Source of the DNA: Altericroceibacterium xinjiangense
Lineage (GTDB): Bacteria > Pseudomonadota > Alphaproteobacteria > Sphingomonadales > Sphingomonadaceae
Assembly (NCBI RefSeq): GCF_003958635.1
Contig: NZ_RSEK01000002.1
Location: forward strand, 1-64,000
Length of the DNA: 64,000 nucleotides
Direction of reading: 5' to 3'
Under the pieces are notes generated by a model. That model made no database searches and was not told the origin of the DNA. It saw only the letters and a list, made by a program, of their open reading frames with translations. This document shows, in pieces, positions 18,996-27,904 of the stretch. The position numbers and the translations under genes were made by a program. Numbering within the stretch: position 1 is the first letter of the stretch; every line of letters begins with the position of its first letter.

Positions 18996-19976
18996 ATGAT
19001 GAAAAAATTTGTAACCTTGCTTTCCGCCGTTGCCCTCAGTGCCCCGTTGGCCATGCCAACCACGGCAAGCGCGCAACAATCCTCCTCCATGCTCAACGTG
19101 AGCCTGCCGTCGGGCGTATCGTCCGCCAATCTGGGCAAGCGCGACAAGCAGACGATCGCCGTTCAGGCGATGCTTGACCGGACTCGCCATTCCCCCGGCG
19201 TTATCGATGGCTTGATGGGCGGCAACACACGCCGCGCGATCCAGGCTTACCGCCAGGCAAATGGTCTCGGCAGTTCGGGCGCGATCGACCAGCAGCTGAT
19301 CCAGTCGCTTGTCGAGAACGCTGGCCAACAGGTGTTTCAGCAGTACACGATCACATCGGACGATGTGAACGGGCCTTTCACCAACATCCCGTCGAGCTTC
19401 GAGCAGAAGGCCGAGTTGAACCGGCTGAGCTACACGTCCCCGCGTGAGCTGCTCGCCGAAAAGTTTCACATGGACCAGGACTTCCTGACCGCGCTCAACC
19501 CCGGCGTCGACTTCTCGAATGCAGGCGCGACGATCAACGTAATCGCCAAGGGCGATGGGCAGATCCCCGGTAACGTGGCCCGGATCGAAATCCGCAAGAG
19601 TGAGAACGCGGTCGTCGCCCTTTCGTCCGGCGGGCAGGTTCTCGCCAGCTTCCCGGCCACGATCGGCAGCAGCGAATTCCCGAGCCCCGATGGCACGATG
19701 ACGGTGGAGGCCGTCGCGCCGGAACCGAAGTACTACTTCAGCCCCGAAGGGCGTGACTGGGGTCCGAATGAGAAGCTGACCATTGCGGCCGGGCCGAACA
19801 ACCCCGTTGGCGGAACCTGGATCGATCTTTCCAAGGAAGGATACGGCATCCACGGATCGCCTGATCCGCAACTGATCGGAAAGACGAGCAGCCACGGGTG
19901 TGTCCGCCTGACGAACTGGGACGCCGAAGCGCTGGCCGAAGCCGTGGAATCGGGCGTCACTGTCGCCTTTACCTGA
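18996..19976 (+). CDS. L,D-transpeptidase (YkuD family) with peptidoglycan-binding domain
   Basis: A 326-residue exported cell-wall enzyme. A signal peptide (about residues 1-26) is followed by a peptidoglycan-binding domain (about 45-110, GVIDGLMGGNTRRAIQAYRQ). A LysM-like or linker region comes next, and then a YkuD catalytic domain at about residues 195-325. The active-site signature is HGSP followed by SSHGCVRLTNWD, with the nucleophile Cys in HGC. Such enzymes make 3-3 cross-links or attach proteins to peptidoglycan. Two adjacent ATGs (18996, 18999) make the start uncertain by one residue. A strong terminator follows. Confidence 0.93.
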   Translation: MMKKFVTLLSAVALSAPLAMPTTASAQQSSSMLNVSLPSGVSSANLGKRDKQTIAVQAMLDRTRHSPGVIDGLMGGNTRRAIQAYRQANGLGSSGAIDQQLIQSLVENAGQQVFQQYTITSDDVNGPFTNIPSSFEQKAELNRLSYTSPRELLAEKFHMDQDFLTALNPGVDFSNAGATINVIAKGDGQIPGNVARIEIRKSENAVVALSSGGQVLASFPATIGSSEFPSPDGTMTVEAVAPEPKYYFSPEGRDWGPNEKLTIAAGPNNPVGGTWIDLSKEGYGIHGSPDPQLIGKTSSHGCVRLTNWDAEALAEAVESGVTVAFT

Positions 19977-20001
19977 TCGACGCGAGACGTTGTCCTCAAA
20001 A

Positions 20002-20034
20002 GGAGCCGGAAGCGAAAGCTTCCGGCTCCTTTTT
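20002..20034 (+). terminator. Rho-independent terminator after the L,D-transpeptidase
   Basis: A perfect 12-base stem (GGAGCCGGAAGC with GCTTCCGGCTCC), a GAAA tetraloop and a T5 tract begin 25 bases after the stop codon. This is a textbook terminator. Confidence 0.93.
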
Positions 20035-20087
20035 CATGTCCATCCGCCTAGGACGATAACGGCGCGGTCAGAAAGGCGCGATCCGCC

Positions 20088-20693
20088 TCAGAACCGCATC
20101 CCGAGGCCAGCGACTACCTGGTCGGTCGTCGCATCGCCGTACGTCCCATCGTTCAAGTCCTTGTAGCGGGAGCGGCGGTACTCCACCCTCGCTTCCAGCG
20201 GTCCCGGCAGTTGCACCTGCAGTCCGCCGCCGAAGCGGATGCCGCCTGCGTTCCCTTCAAGCTCATCAAGTGAACCGGAAGAGGTGAACGCAGCGGTGTC
20301 GAGCGAGGTATAGCCGAACTTGCCGTAGGCAGCGATGCCGGGCGTCAGCGCCATCCCGGCGCGTGCACCGACGTAGTACTGCCCGTTGGCCTCAAGGCCG
20401 TCGCGCGCGCCTGCGAAGCTGTCGGGGAACGTCGCCGATCCTCCGCTGGTCGAATACTCACCCTCCACGCCGACGAAAGCGTTGCCGAGACTGAGATCGT
20501 AGCCCCCGTTGATTCCATAAACAGCGGAATCGGCGTTGGCTGTAACCGACCCGTCTGCGGATTCGACGTCGAGACCCTGGAAGCCGCCTATCGCCCCGAC
20601 AAAAAGTCCCCCGGGCGCGCCGCTCTGCTGCGCAAGGGCCGGGGTGGCCACAAGACCAGTCGCAACCGCGATCAGTGCGAGAGTTTTCCTCAT
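20088..20693 (-). CDS. outer-membrane beta-barrel protein (OmpA/Opa-like porin fold)
   Basis: A 201-residue protein with a signal peptide (MRKTLALIAVATGLVATPALA) and a mature part made of alternating hydrophobic/polar strands. It ends in the outer-membrane C-terminal signature with a final Phe (VVAGLGMRF). The size fits an eight-stranded barrel of the OmpW/Opa/OmpA-like superfamily. The function is unknown: it may be a structural or adhesion barrel. It diverges from the TonB-dependent receptor gene with 148 bases between starts. Confidence 0.85.
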   Translation of the reverse strand: MRKTLALIAVATGLVATPALAQQSGAPGGLFVGAIGGFQGLDVESADGSVTANADSAVYGINGGYDLSLGNAFVGVEGEYSTSGGSATFPDSFAGARDGLEANGQYYVGARAGMALTPGIAAYGKFGYTSLDTAAFTSSGSLDELEGNAGGIRFGGGLQVQLPGPLEARVEYRRSRYKDLNDGTYGDATTDQVVAGLGMRF

Positions 20694-20841
20694 TCTTGGT
20701 TCCTTTCACGTGAAAGCCAGTACGCGTCGCCTCGTCTACCCTCACGGCTTGCGCGGGCCTGAACCGAGCGCCCGTTGCGCAGGGGGGAAAGCCGAGGCAT
20801 GGCGGCCAAGCTCCTTTCCCATCAGTGAGATCAGGCCACAC

Positions 20842-22818
20842 GTGCGCTTTTCTTCCCGTCACCTGCTCCTTTTCCCGATCATGGCCTTCGCTGCCTCGTG
20901 GCCGTCCCTTTCCTGTGCGCAGGAGGTGGAGGAAGTAGAGGCCGCGGAGGAGGAAGAGGGCGAGGAGATCATCGTTCAGGCAACCCGCACCGGACGCAGA
21001 GTGCAGGACGAACCCGTTCGCGTCGAAGTGATCAACCGGGAGGAAATCGAAGAAAAGATCCTGATGCGGCCCGGCAACATCGCCATGATCCTGAGCGAAA
21101 CCGGCGGCTTGCGGGTCCAGGTCACGTCCCCCGCGCTCGGCGCAGCGAACATCCGGGTGCAGGGGATGGAGGGGCGCTATACTCAGCTTCTGGCTGATGG
21201 GCTGCCGCTTTATGGCGGGCAGGCCTCATCGCTCGGGCTGTTGCAGATACCGCCAACCGATCTCGGCCAGGTGGAAGTGATCAAGGGCGCAGCTTCCGCG
21301 CTTTACGGTCCTTCGGCTCTCGGCGGGGTGATCAACCTCGTCTCCCGCCGCCCGGGCGCGGAACCCGAGGGCGAAGTCCTGCTGAACGCGACGACGCGCG
21401 ATGGGCAGGACGCGACCGCCTATGTCGCCGCTCCCCTGACCGGCACCGTGAGCGGGTCCGTAACCGGCGGCTATCACCAGCAGAGCCGCCAGGACATCGA
21501 CGATGATGGTTGGGCCGACATTCCCGCCTACGACCGCTGGACCGTGCGTCCCCGTCTGTTCTGGGAAGGACCGGACGGAGCTTCCGCCTTCATGACAGTC
21601 GGCGCCATGTCGGAAGAACGAGTAGGCGGCACTTTGCCCGGCCGCACGACGCCGGCCGGCGAATCTTTCGTCCAGGCACAGGAAACGGACCGGCTGGATG
21701 CGGGACTCGTGGCTCAAAAGCCGGTCGGAACCATCGGCACTGCCCACTTCCGCGCCTCTGCCATGACGCAGGATCATCTCCATCGCTTCGGCAGCGTGGT
21801 CGAGGATGACCAGCACGGCACACTGTTCGCCGAAGCCTCGCTGGCGGGAGCCGCGGGAAGCACTTCATGGGTCGGCGGCGTTGCCTATCAGGTGGACAGC
21901 TTTCGTTCCGAGACCTTCCCCTTGTTCGACTATACGTACCGGGTGCCGGGTGTCTTCGGGCAACTGGAGCAGGAATTGGGGATCGACCTGACGCTGGCAG
22001 GCAGCGCGCGGGTGGATTTTCACAGCGCGTACGGGACGCAATTCAGCCCGCGTCTCTCGCTGCTCTACCGTCCCGGGTTCTGGACGATCCGCGCTTCCGG
22101 AGGGCGCGGATTCTACGCGCCGACTCCGTTCGTGGAAGAGATCGAGGCCGCAGGCTTGTCGCGGCTGGAGCCTTTGGGTGAACTGAGAGCCGAAACGGCC
22201 CGAACGGCTGCGCTCGACGTCGGCTATGCGCGCGGGCCGATCGAGGCGAATGTCACGCTGTTCGCATCGAACGTGACAAATTCGGTCCGGCTCGATCCCA
22301 TTCGGGCGGAGCGTGTGCAGCTGGTCAACGTCCCGGGTGAAACGCGCATCCGGGGATCGGAACTGCTGCTGCGTTACCGCTGGGATGCCTTCGTCGTGAC
22401 CGGGAGCTACGTCTATGTCGATGCTTCGGAACCCGATCCGGGCAGCAGCGGCCGCCGGACGGTCCCACTTACGCCGAAGCACACCGCCGGCCTGGTGGCG
22501 ATGTGGGAAGACCACGACAAGGGACGGATCGGGCTGGAAGTATACTACACGGGCGAACAGTCGCTCGACGACAATCCCTACCGCACACGAAGCCCGTCCT
22601 ACTTCGAGCTCGGGTTCCTGGGAGAAATTGCTGTCCGGGAGAATCTCCGGTTGTTCGTGAACGCGGAAAACATCCTCGGCATCCGGCAAACCGAATACGA
22701 TCCGCTCATCCGGCCCGCTCGCGCTCCCGATGGGAGGTGGACCGTCGACGTATGGGCTCCGACAGACGGCTTCGTGCTCAACGGTGGCGTCCGCCTGCGT
22801 TTCGGCGGAGGGCATTAG
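20842..22818 (+). CDS. TonB-dependent outer-membrane receptor
   Basis: A 658-residue receptor for active uptake across the outer membrane. The signal peptide ends near LSCAQ (about residue 27). It is followed by an unusual acidic stretch (EVEEVEAAEEEEGEEII) and a plug domain (VEVINREEIEEK through VEVIKGAASALYGPSALGGVINLVSRRP). A 22-stranded barrel runs to the terminal RLRFGGGH. The plug resembles the siderophore/cobalamin-type receptors, but the ligand cannot be read. I start at GTG 20842, which gives a full signal peptide and has AGG six bases upstream; ATG 20881 would truncate it. It diverges from the small beta-barrel gene. Confidence 0.88.
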   Translation: MRFSSRHLLLFPIMAFAASWPSLSCAQEVEEVEAAEEEEGEEIIVQATRTGRRVQDEPVRVEVINREEIEEKILMRPGNIAMILSETGGLRVQVTSPALGAANIRVQGMEGRYTQLLADGLPLYGGQASSLGLLQIPPTDLGQVEVIKGAASALYGPSALGGVINLVSRRPGAEPEGEVLLNATTRDGQDATAYVAAPLTGTVSGSVTGGYHQQSRQDIDDDGWADIPAYDRWTVRPRLFWEGPDGASAFMTVGAMSEERVGGTLPGRTTPAGESFVQAQETDRLDAGLVAQKPVGTIGTAHFRASAMTQDHLHRFGSVVEDDQHGTLFAEASLAGAAGSTSWVGGVAYQVDSFRSETFPLFDYTYRVPGVFGQLEQELGIDLTLAGSARVDFHSAYGTQFSPRLSLLYRPGFWTIRASGGRGFYAPTPFVEEIEAAGLSRLEPLGELRAETARTAALDVGYARGPIEANVTLFASNVTNSVRLDPIRAERVQLVNVPGETRIRGSELLLRYRWDAFVVTGSYVYVDASEPDPGSSGRRTVPLTPKHTAGLVAMWEDHDKGRIGLEVYYTGEQSLDDNPYRTRSPSYFELGFLGEIAVRENLRLFVNAENILGIRQTEYDPLIRPARAPDGRWTVDVWAPTDGFVLNGGVRLRFGGGH

Positions 22819-22975
22819 GGAGGACGCGAGCCGGAGCACGAATGCCGGCAGCGCGGAATCTTCGGCTTTGCGCTGGAAAGCTTGCGACGGCTCGCTCGGC
22901 TCTTTCAATTTCGACCACACCGGGATCACCAGCGGCGCGAGGATCCTCCTGCGGCCCGACGGAGGAGACCTGCGT

Positions 22976-23446
22976 TCAGCGACCTCCTGCTCTTGCAAGG
23001 CGGACGATTGCAGTATCCAGCGCTTGCAGGAAGCGGGAGCGGTCCGCCTTCGCAAAGGGGGGCGGGCCGCCGATCTGATCGCCGCCGCCGGCGCGCAAAT
23101 CGGCCATGATGGCCCGTGTGGCAATGGCTCCGCCGATTGATCCGGGAGTGAACGGTTTTCCGGTCGGCGCGAGAACGGTCGCGCCCTTCTTCAGGCAGCG
23201 GTCCGCCAGCAGGATGTCGGCCGTGATGACGAAGCTTCGATCGCTCGCCGCTTCTGCAATCCAGTCGTCCGCTGCGTCGAAGCCGTCACTCACCACCACG
23301 CGGCTGACCAGCGGATCGTCCGGTACCCGGAGGTGGCTGTTGCTGACGATCGTCACGGGAATGCGGTACCGCGCCGCGACGCGGTAGATTTCTTCCTTCA
23401 CCGGACAGGCGTCGGCGTCGACAAGTATGCAGAGAGCTTGGGTCAT
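22976..23446 (-). CDS. YaiI/YqxD family protein (DUF188)
   Basis: A 156-residue protein matching the YaiI/YqxD family, a PIN-like fold. Conserved parts are ILVDADACPVKEEIYRVA at the start, VVVSDGFDAADDWIAE in the middle and TADILLADRCLKKGATVL with TPGSIGGAIATRAIM later. The acidic residues suggest a metal-dependent nuclease-like site, but the function of the family is not established. It is convergent with the TonB-dependent receptor gene and lies 105 bases past the HPP-family gene on the same strand, so it may or may not belong to that operon. Confidence 0.9.
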   Translation of the reverse strand: MTQALCILVDADACPVKEEIYRVAARYRIPVTIVSNSHLRVPDDPLVSRVVVSDGFDAADDWIAEAASDRSFVITADILLADRCLKKGATVLAPTGKPFTPGSIGGAIATRAIMADLRAGGGDQIGGPPPFAKADRSRFLQALDTAIVRLARAGGR

Positions 23447-23551
23447 TAGGATGCAGGAGCCGCTCCAGGCGTCTTGGGCAAGTCCGAATACTCACTCACT
23501 GTCGCAGCAAGGCCAGCGGATCGGCGGCGGCTGTCGAAGCGAAACTCTCGG

Positions 23552-24292
23552 CTACGCGTCGCGCCGCTCAAGCCGCGAGGAAGGACTCATTCCGCCAGGT
23601 GGGCGCTGGCGCCGCTTTTCCTCTTTCCGGGCGACAAGCTCCAGATAGAGGCTCTCGAGATCCTTGCGCGTGATATCGAGCGCTTCGCCGTAGCCGGTAA
23701 GAACAGCATCGAAGTCCTCGTCGGCCAGCGCGTGGCGCGCATGCGGCACATCGCCTTCTAGATGCTCATGCGCCCGGTGCGGGTAGGAGCGGCCAGTCAG
23801 CCGATTGTATACGAGGGCGGCGCCCGCCAGCAAAGCGGAGTTGAGGAAGACCGGCACCAGGGCAAACAGGTAGCCAAGCTGCGCGACCTCCGAACCGCCC
23901 AGAACCACCGTCAGGGCGACAGCGCCGCCGGGCGGGTGAAGGCAGCGCAGCAACGACATCGCGGCGATGGCCGCGCCGACGGCCAATCCCGCGGCCAGCA
24001 CGGGTGACGCTATCGCTTGCAGTACGGTGATGCCTACCAGCGCAGAGACGAAATTGCCGCCAAGGATCGCCCACGGCTGCGCCAGTGGACTGGCAGGCAC
24101 GGCAAACAGCAGGACGGCCGATGCACCGATCGGCGCCACCAGGACGAACACGCTTGCGGAACTGCCCGCAAAAAGGGCCGCAACCGCACCGGTCGCGACA
24201 ATGCCGAATGCCGCGCCGACTGCACTGCGCAGCCAGTCCGCAGCGATGATGCGACCAAACGTGGAAGGAATGAACTGCACCGGATGATTCAT
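23552..24292 (-). CDS. HPP-family integral membrane protein
   Basis: A 246-residue protein. Residues 15-165 contain about five hydrophobic helices and the HPP motif itself (RCLHPPGGAVALTVVLGG), which defines the family. The C-terminal 70 residues are polar and charged (ADEDFDAVLTGYGEALDITRKDLESLYLELVARKEEK) and look like a cytoplasmic helical tail. Cyanobacterial and plant HPP proteins have been reported as nitrite transporters; here that role is inferred from the neighbouring globin and DUF1971 genes. It is the fifth and last gene of the alternative oxidase operon, 37 bases after the DUF1971 gene. ATG 24292 has AGGG eight bases upstream. Confidence 0.85.
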   Translation of the reverse strand: MNHPVQFIPSTFGRIIAADWLRSAVGAAFGIVATGAVAALFAGSSASVFVLVAPIGASAVLLFAVPASPLAQPWAILGGNFVSALVGITVLQAIASPVLAAGLAVGAAIAAMSLLRCLHPPGGAVALTVVLGGSEVAQLGYLFALVPVFLNSALLAGAALVYNRLTGRSYPHRAHEHLEGDVPHARHALADEDFDAVLTGYGEALDITRKDLESLYLELVARKEEKRRQRPPGGMSPSSRLERRDA

Positions 24293-24329
24293 GCGCCGCC
24301 CTTTGCAGTCCCCCACGTGAAAAGAAACA

Positions 24330-24698
24330 TCACGGTTTCGCGCGACTGCGCTTCTCCTGCTCGGCAAGCTCCTCTGGCTGGCGCAAGAACTCGACGTGGA
24401 AGCGTACGACCCCGAGCGGCTCCACATGGTGGAGGATCGTCGGCTCCACCACTCCCGGTGCACTGTCGGGGTTGAGTTCGCGTTCCGCGGCGACGCGCCG
24501 GGGATCGGTCACGCGATAGCGAAGCGCGCCCTCTTCCACCCGGATCAGGCCCCAGCTTCCCGCCTTCGTCGAATGATCGCGGCGCAGGGCGGCCGGGACC
24601 GTTTCCTCCGTGAACGTCGGGGTGCGGCTATAGCTTTCGAGTCCATGGGGTACGCAGTCGGCGGGTGGCACTCGATCCGTCTGGTTCGGCTCGGACAT
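24330..24698 (-). CDS. DUF1971 (YeaR/TehB-like) domain protein
   Basis: A 122-residue cupin-like protein of the DUF1971 group. The pattern TPTFTEETVPAALRRDHSTKAGSWGLIRVEEGALRYRV and VVEPTILHHVEPLGVVRFHVEFL is characteristic. E. coli YeaR, a member of this group, is induced by nitrate, nitrite and NO; the molecular role is unknown, and related domains occur fused to the tellurite-resistance protein TehB. It lies 18 bases after the truncated haemoglobin gene and 37 bases before the HPP gene, which fits a nitrogen-oxide response. Confidence 0.85.
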   Translation of the reverse strand: MSEPNQTDRVPPADCVPHGLESYSRTPTFTEETVPAALRRDHSTKAGSWGLIRVEEGALRYRVTDPRRVAAERELNPDSAPGVVEPTILHHVEPLGVVRFHVEFLRQPEELAEQEKRSRAKP

Positions 24699-24716
24699 GG
24701 TGGATATCCCTCTGGT

Positions 24717-25124
24717 TCAGATCGCCTGGGCCGCGACCGGACCGGTGTTTTCCCGGCGTTCGCGATCGTAGCGAATGCCGAGCGCGAGGCTTTCCGCAAT
24801 GCGAGCGGCTTTCTCCTGCATAGCCGCCGCAGCCTCGGGCGTGAGCATTGCGTCCGTCGTCTCGCCCCACAATTCCAGCCAGCGAGCGAAAGCGGCCGGG
24901 GTAATCTGCGCCGCGTGGCGGATGTGCGCGGGCATCGGTTGTCCCTTGTAGCGCCCGCTGGCCAGCATGACGGATGACCAGAACGCCTGCAGCTTCTGCA
25001 GGTGGTGCGGCCAGTCCCCGATCGCGCTGTTGAAGATCGGACCCAGCATCGGATCGCGGCGAACCTGCGCGTAGAACGCCGGCACGACCCGGGCGATCTC
25101 GGCTTCTGTGATCGGAGACGTCAT
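24717..25124 (-). CDS. group III truncated haemoglobin
   Basis: A 135-residue 2-on-2 globin. The pattern of group III truncated haemoglobins is visible: FYAQVRRDPMLGPIFNSAIGDWPHHLQKLQAFWSSVML at the front. The F-helix proximal His is in HIRHAAQITPAAFARWLELW. Group III globins bind O2, CO and NO; in Campylobacter one member is NO-induced. The gene starts one base after the stop of the receiver-domain gene, so tight translational linkage is likely. It lies in the alternative oxidase operon. Confidence 0.92.
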   Translation of the reverse strand: MTSPITEAEIARVVPAFYAQVRRDPMLGPIFNSAIGDWPHHLQKLQAFWSSVMLASGRYKGQPMPAHIRHAAQITPAAFARWLELWGETTDAMLTPEAAAAMQEKAARIAESLALGIRYDRERRENTGPVAAQAI

Positions 25125-25125
25125 G

Positions 25126-25488
25126 TCAGGCAGCCTTGTTTTGTTGGATCAGGGTGCGGATCGCGCGGGTCAGCTCGTCGCACAGCAGCGGCTTCTCGAT
25201 CAGGAGGGCACCAGCGGCAGCAATCTGGTTGCGGAGCTCCCGGCTTGGATTGGTCGACAGGAGAATGGCCGGCGCGCTGCATCCGTTCGCCCGCAACTGC
25301 GCCAGCAAACCTAGCCCGTCGCCCGAACCAAGGCGGTGTTCGATGATCAGGCAGGCGGCGCCCCGAGGGTCTGCGTCCCCGGCCGCTCCGTCGGCCACCG
25401 CGAACCCTTGAAGCGCCAGCGCGAAATCAAGGGAAGCGAGAACCGATCGATCGCGTTCATAGACGAAAATGCAAGGCGGGTGGGCCAT
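25126..25488 (-). CDS. stand-alone receiver domain with Asp-to-Glu phospho-site
   Basis: A 120-residue CheY-like receiver domain with no output domain. Aligned by eye to the FixJ-like protein in this window, the acidic pair is E11-R12 and the usual phospho-acceptor Asp is Glu50 (LIIEHRLGSGDG). The conserved Thr/Ser (ILLSTN) and Lys (LIEKP) are kept. Normal Asp phosphorylation therefore looks impossible, and Glu may mimic the active state. The protein could be a competitor or partner for the nearby FixL/FixJ pair. It is the second gene of the operon, 53 bases after the oxidase stop and one base before the globin. The start at ATG 25488 removes a non-family upstream extension. Confidence 0.82.
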   Translation of the reverse strand: MAHPPCIFVYERDRSVLASLDFALALQGFAVADGAAGDADPRGAACLIIEHRLGSGDGLGLLAQLRANGCSAPAILLSTNPSRELRNQIAAAGALLIEKPLLCDELTRAIRTLIQQNKAA

Positions 25489-25541
25489 GGCGGGAGTCTC
25501 GAAACGATGTGGCCGGCAGTTTCCCGCCGGCCACCGTTGCA

Positions 25542-26231
25542 TCAGGCCGCCTGCTTCCAGGTGGGTTCCAGAGCGGCGTGCGGCGGGCACGGGGCGACCT
25601 CGCCTGTGGGAAGTCCGCCAAGTTCGTTGGCGTAGCCGTGGTTCACGTCACGGTGATGGGCCTCATCCGCCCGCACCACCAGCACCACGTCGCGCAGCGT
25701 TGCCTCGCTCGGCAGACCCCAGTAATCCTTGGCGATCTGCGGTGCGGGAACGTTGGGGCTGCGCCCTTCGTCGATCTCGGCCAGATAGTGCGTGTAGCTG
25801 ATCACCGCCTCTTCCTCGAAATAGCCGACCACGCGGTGGGCCGTTTTCGAGCTGATCAGGTAAAGAGCGAAGAAGAACAGGTAGAACACCCACTGCACGC
25901 CAATGATCACCGCGCGTTCGAACAAGGTCGGCTTGGAGATCTCGATGAACGTCATCAGGTGCATGCGCTCATTCTCGGCTTCGTCCATGAGCGTCTTGAT
26001 CCACCCCTTGTCGTCGCACATCCGGCGCAGGCAGGCGAGGTGATTGATCGTCGCGCCGACCATGCCCGGTACGGCGGCGACGGTTTCCAGTACAACGGCG
26101 CGATGGCCATAGCGCTCGGCGAAGAACGTATCGGCGCACCAGCGCAGCGCCTTGGTGAAGGCGAACGCCACGTTATCGGACAGCCCGCGGGGCTTGTGAT
26201 GAACGCCAAGGTCGATGAAAGGGGCTTGCAT
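25542..26231 (-). CDS. aox: alternative oxidase (di-iron ubiquinol oxidase)
   Basis: A 229-residue interfacial membrane protein that oxidises ubiquinol and reduces O2 to water without pumping protons. It is insensitive to cyanide and NO. All four iron-ligand motifs are present: [10 protein letters not shown] (Glu), NERMHLMTF (Glu, His), [13 protein letters not shown] (Glu) and [12 protein letters not shown] (Glu, His). Bacterial alternative oxidases are uncommon but known, with the first from Novosphingobium aromaticivorans, a sphingomonad. It heads a five-gene operon and diverges from the haem-PAS kinase gene with 161 bases between starts. Confidence 0.95.
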   Translation of the reverse strand: MQAPFIDLGVHHKPRGLSDNVAFAFTKALRWCADTFFAERYGHRAVVLETVAAVPGMVGATINHLACLRRMCDDKGWIKTLMDEAENERMHLMTFIEISKPTLFERAVIIGVQWVFYLFFFALYLISSKTAHRVVGYFEEEAVISYTHYLAEIDEGRSPNVPAPQIAKDYWGLPSEATLRDVVLVVRADEAHHRDVNHGYANELGGLPTGEVAPCPPHAALEPTWKQAA

Positions 26232-26255
26232 GGCTACTCTGGTCCTTTTGCCGGC

Positions 26256-26271
26256 GCGTTCACGCGAACGC
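26256..26271. promoter_or_regulatory. inverted repeat before the alternative oxidase
   Basis: GCGTTC and GAACGC arms with a four-base spacer lie 25-40 bases upstream of the oxidase start. This is a candidate operator; no regulator can be assigned from its sequence. Confidence 0.35.
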
Positions 26272-26340
26272 CGCTGTCGAAAGGCGATTTAGGCTTGCCG
26301 CGGGAGCTGGAACACTTGGATCTTGTCCCTATCATCCATC

Positions 26341-26349
26341 CCCTAAGGG
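26341..26349. promoter_or_regulatory. CCTWAGG palindrome in the aox/fixL divergent promoter
   Basis: CCCTAAGGG is palindromic around its central base and lies between the oxidase and kinase genes, 44 bases before the kinase start. The same core occurs as ACCTTAGGT before the flavohaemoglobin gene. It is a candidate binding half-site for the FixJ-like regulator. Confidence 0.4.
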
Positions 26350-26392
26350 CTGTCCCGGAGGTAGCCGCACGGGCGAGGGGGAGGCCTGTAGA

Positions 26393-27904
26393 GTGAGCGC
26401 GCACGAAACCGCCGAAGCGGGCCGCGCGGCGCTGCCCCGGCTTGGCCTCGCCGGCTCGCTGGCGCTTGCTGCGCTGGTGATCGGCCTGGGCGCGGCGGTC
26501 CGCCTCGGCTTCGCGGAGCAGCTGGGCCAGCGCGCGACCTTCATCTTCTTCGTACCCGGCGTCGTCGTCGCCGGCGCTTTCTCGGGACTGCGGGCCGGCT
26601 TCCTGGCAAGCATCGCAGGCGCGGGCGCGGGGCTTCTGTGCGACTGGCTGGCAGGGCCGATCGTCTCGGGCAGCGTGATCGCCGCGCTGGCCTTCATCGC
26701 GATCGGGTTCGCCATCGCCCTTGGCGGGGAGTGGTTCCAGCGCGCCCGGGCCGAGGCAGAGCGAGTGAACGCCGGGCTGGCCCAGCGCGAGGCGCATCTG
26801 CGCTCGATCCTGGAAACCGTGCCGGACGCGATGGTGGTGATCGACGAGAAGGGGCTGATGCACGATTTCAGCCCGGCGGCAGAGCGCTTGTTCGGCTGGA
26901 GCGCGGCCGAAGTGCAGGGGCAGAACGTCGCAATGCTGATGCCGTCCCCCTACCGCGAGGCGCACGATTCCTACCTCGATCGCTACTACCGCACCGGGGA
27001 GCGGCGGATCATCGGCACCGGGCGCGTCGTAGTCGGGCAGCGGCGCGACGGCTCGACCTTCCCGATGGAACTGGCGGTGGGCGAGATGCGGATGGGCGGC
27101 ATCCGCTACTTCACCGGCTTCATTCGCGACCTGACCGAACGGCAGCAGACGGAAGCGCGCCTGCAGGAACTGCAAGGGGACCTGGTACACGTCTCCCGGC
27201 TCACCGCGCTGGGGGAAATGGCCTCGGCTCTGGCGCATGAGCTTAACCAGCCGCTTTCCGCCATCGCCAATTACCTGAAAGGTAGCCGCATCCTGCTGGA
27301 GCGCGACGAGGTGCCGCATGCCAAGGTGGCCGAGGCGGTGGAGCGTGCCGGAAAGGAAGCCTTGCGCGCCGGAGACATCATCCGCCGCCTGCGCGATTTC
27401 GTGGCGCGGGGCGAGACCGAGCGTGCCGTGGAAAGCCTGCCGAAGATCATCGAGGAAGCCAGTGCGCTTGCTCTGGTGGGGGCAAGGGAGCACGGGATAA
27501 ACGTGCAATATGCCCTCAGCCCCGAAGTCGATCTGGTGCTGGTGGACAAGGTGCAGATCCAGCAGGTGGTGGTGAACCTCGTCCGCAATGCGGTCGATGC
27601 GATGACCGCCGCGGACATCCCCCGGCGCGAGCTTTGGATCCGGATCGATCCGGTGGAAGGTGACATGGCGCAAGTCACTGTCGCCGACAGCGGCCCGGGC
27701 ATCAGCCCGGATGTGGCCGAACAGCTGTTCCAGCCGTTCATCACCACCAAGCGCACCGGCATGGGGGTCGGCCTGTCGATATCCCGCACCATAGTGGAAG
27801 CGCACGGCGGCCGCATTCGGGCCGAAGCGAACGAAGGCGGGGGAGCGCTGTTCGCCTTCACCGTGCAGCGCCTGGGGAAAGAGGAGTTGTTTGATGGCGA
27901 GTAA
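26393..27904 (+). CDS. FixL-like haem-PAS sensor histidine kinase
   Basis: A 503-residue membrane kinase. Residues 15-115 hold about four hydrophobic helices (DUF4118-like). A PAS domain at about 130-255 follows, with the FixL haem-binding pattern: His191 in [15 protein letters not shown] aligns with the FixL haem ligand, and IIGTGR carries the conserved Arg. Next come HisKA (phospho-acceptor His282 in [13 protein letters not shown]) and the HATPase ([25 protein letters not shown]). FixL proteins sense O2 and can bind NO. The start is GTG 26393 with GGGGGAGG upstream. Its last 11 bases overlap the fixJ-like gene. Confidence 0.93.
   Translation: MSAHETAEAGRAALPRLGLAGSLALAALVIGLGAAVRLGFAEQLGQRATFIFFVPGVVVAGAFSGLRAGFLASIAGAGAGLLCDWLAGPIVSGSVIAALAFIAIGFAIALGGEWFQRARAEAERVNAGLAQREAHLRSILETVPDAMVVIDEKGLMHDFSPAAERLFGWSAAEVQGQNVAMLMPSPYREAHDSYLDRYYRTGERRIIGTGRVVVGQRRDGSTFPMELAVGEMRMGGIRYFTGFIRDLTERQQTEARLQELQGDLVHVSRLTALGEMASALAHELNQPLSAIANYLKGSRILLERDEVPHAKVAEAVERAGKEALRAGDIIRRLRDFVARGETERAVESLPKIIEEASALALVGAREHGINVQYALSPEVDLVLVDKVQIQQVVVNLVRNAVDAMTAADIPRRELWIRIDPVEGDMAQVTVADSGPGISPDVAEQLFQPFITTKRTGMGVGLSISRTIVEAHGGRIRAEANEGGGALFAFTVQRLGKEELFDGE

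Noticed and set aside
20694-20841. Possible riboswitch (for example cobalamin) before the TonB-dependent receptor
   Set aside because: The gap is only 148 bases and is shared with a divergent gene. I could not find a conserved B12-box-like core.
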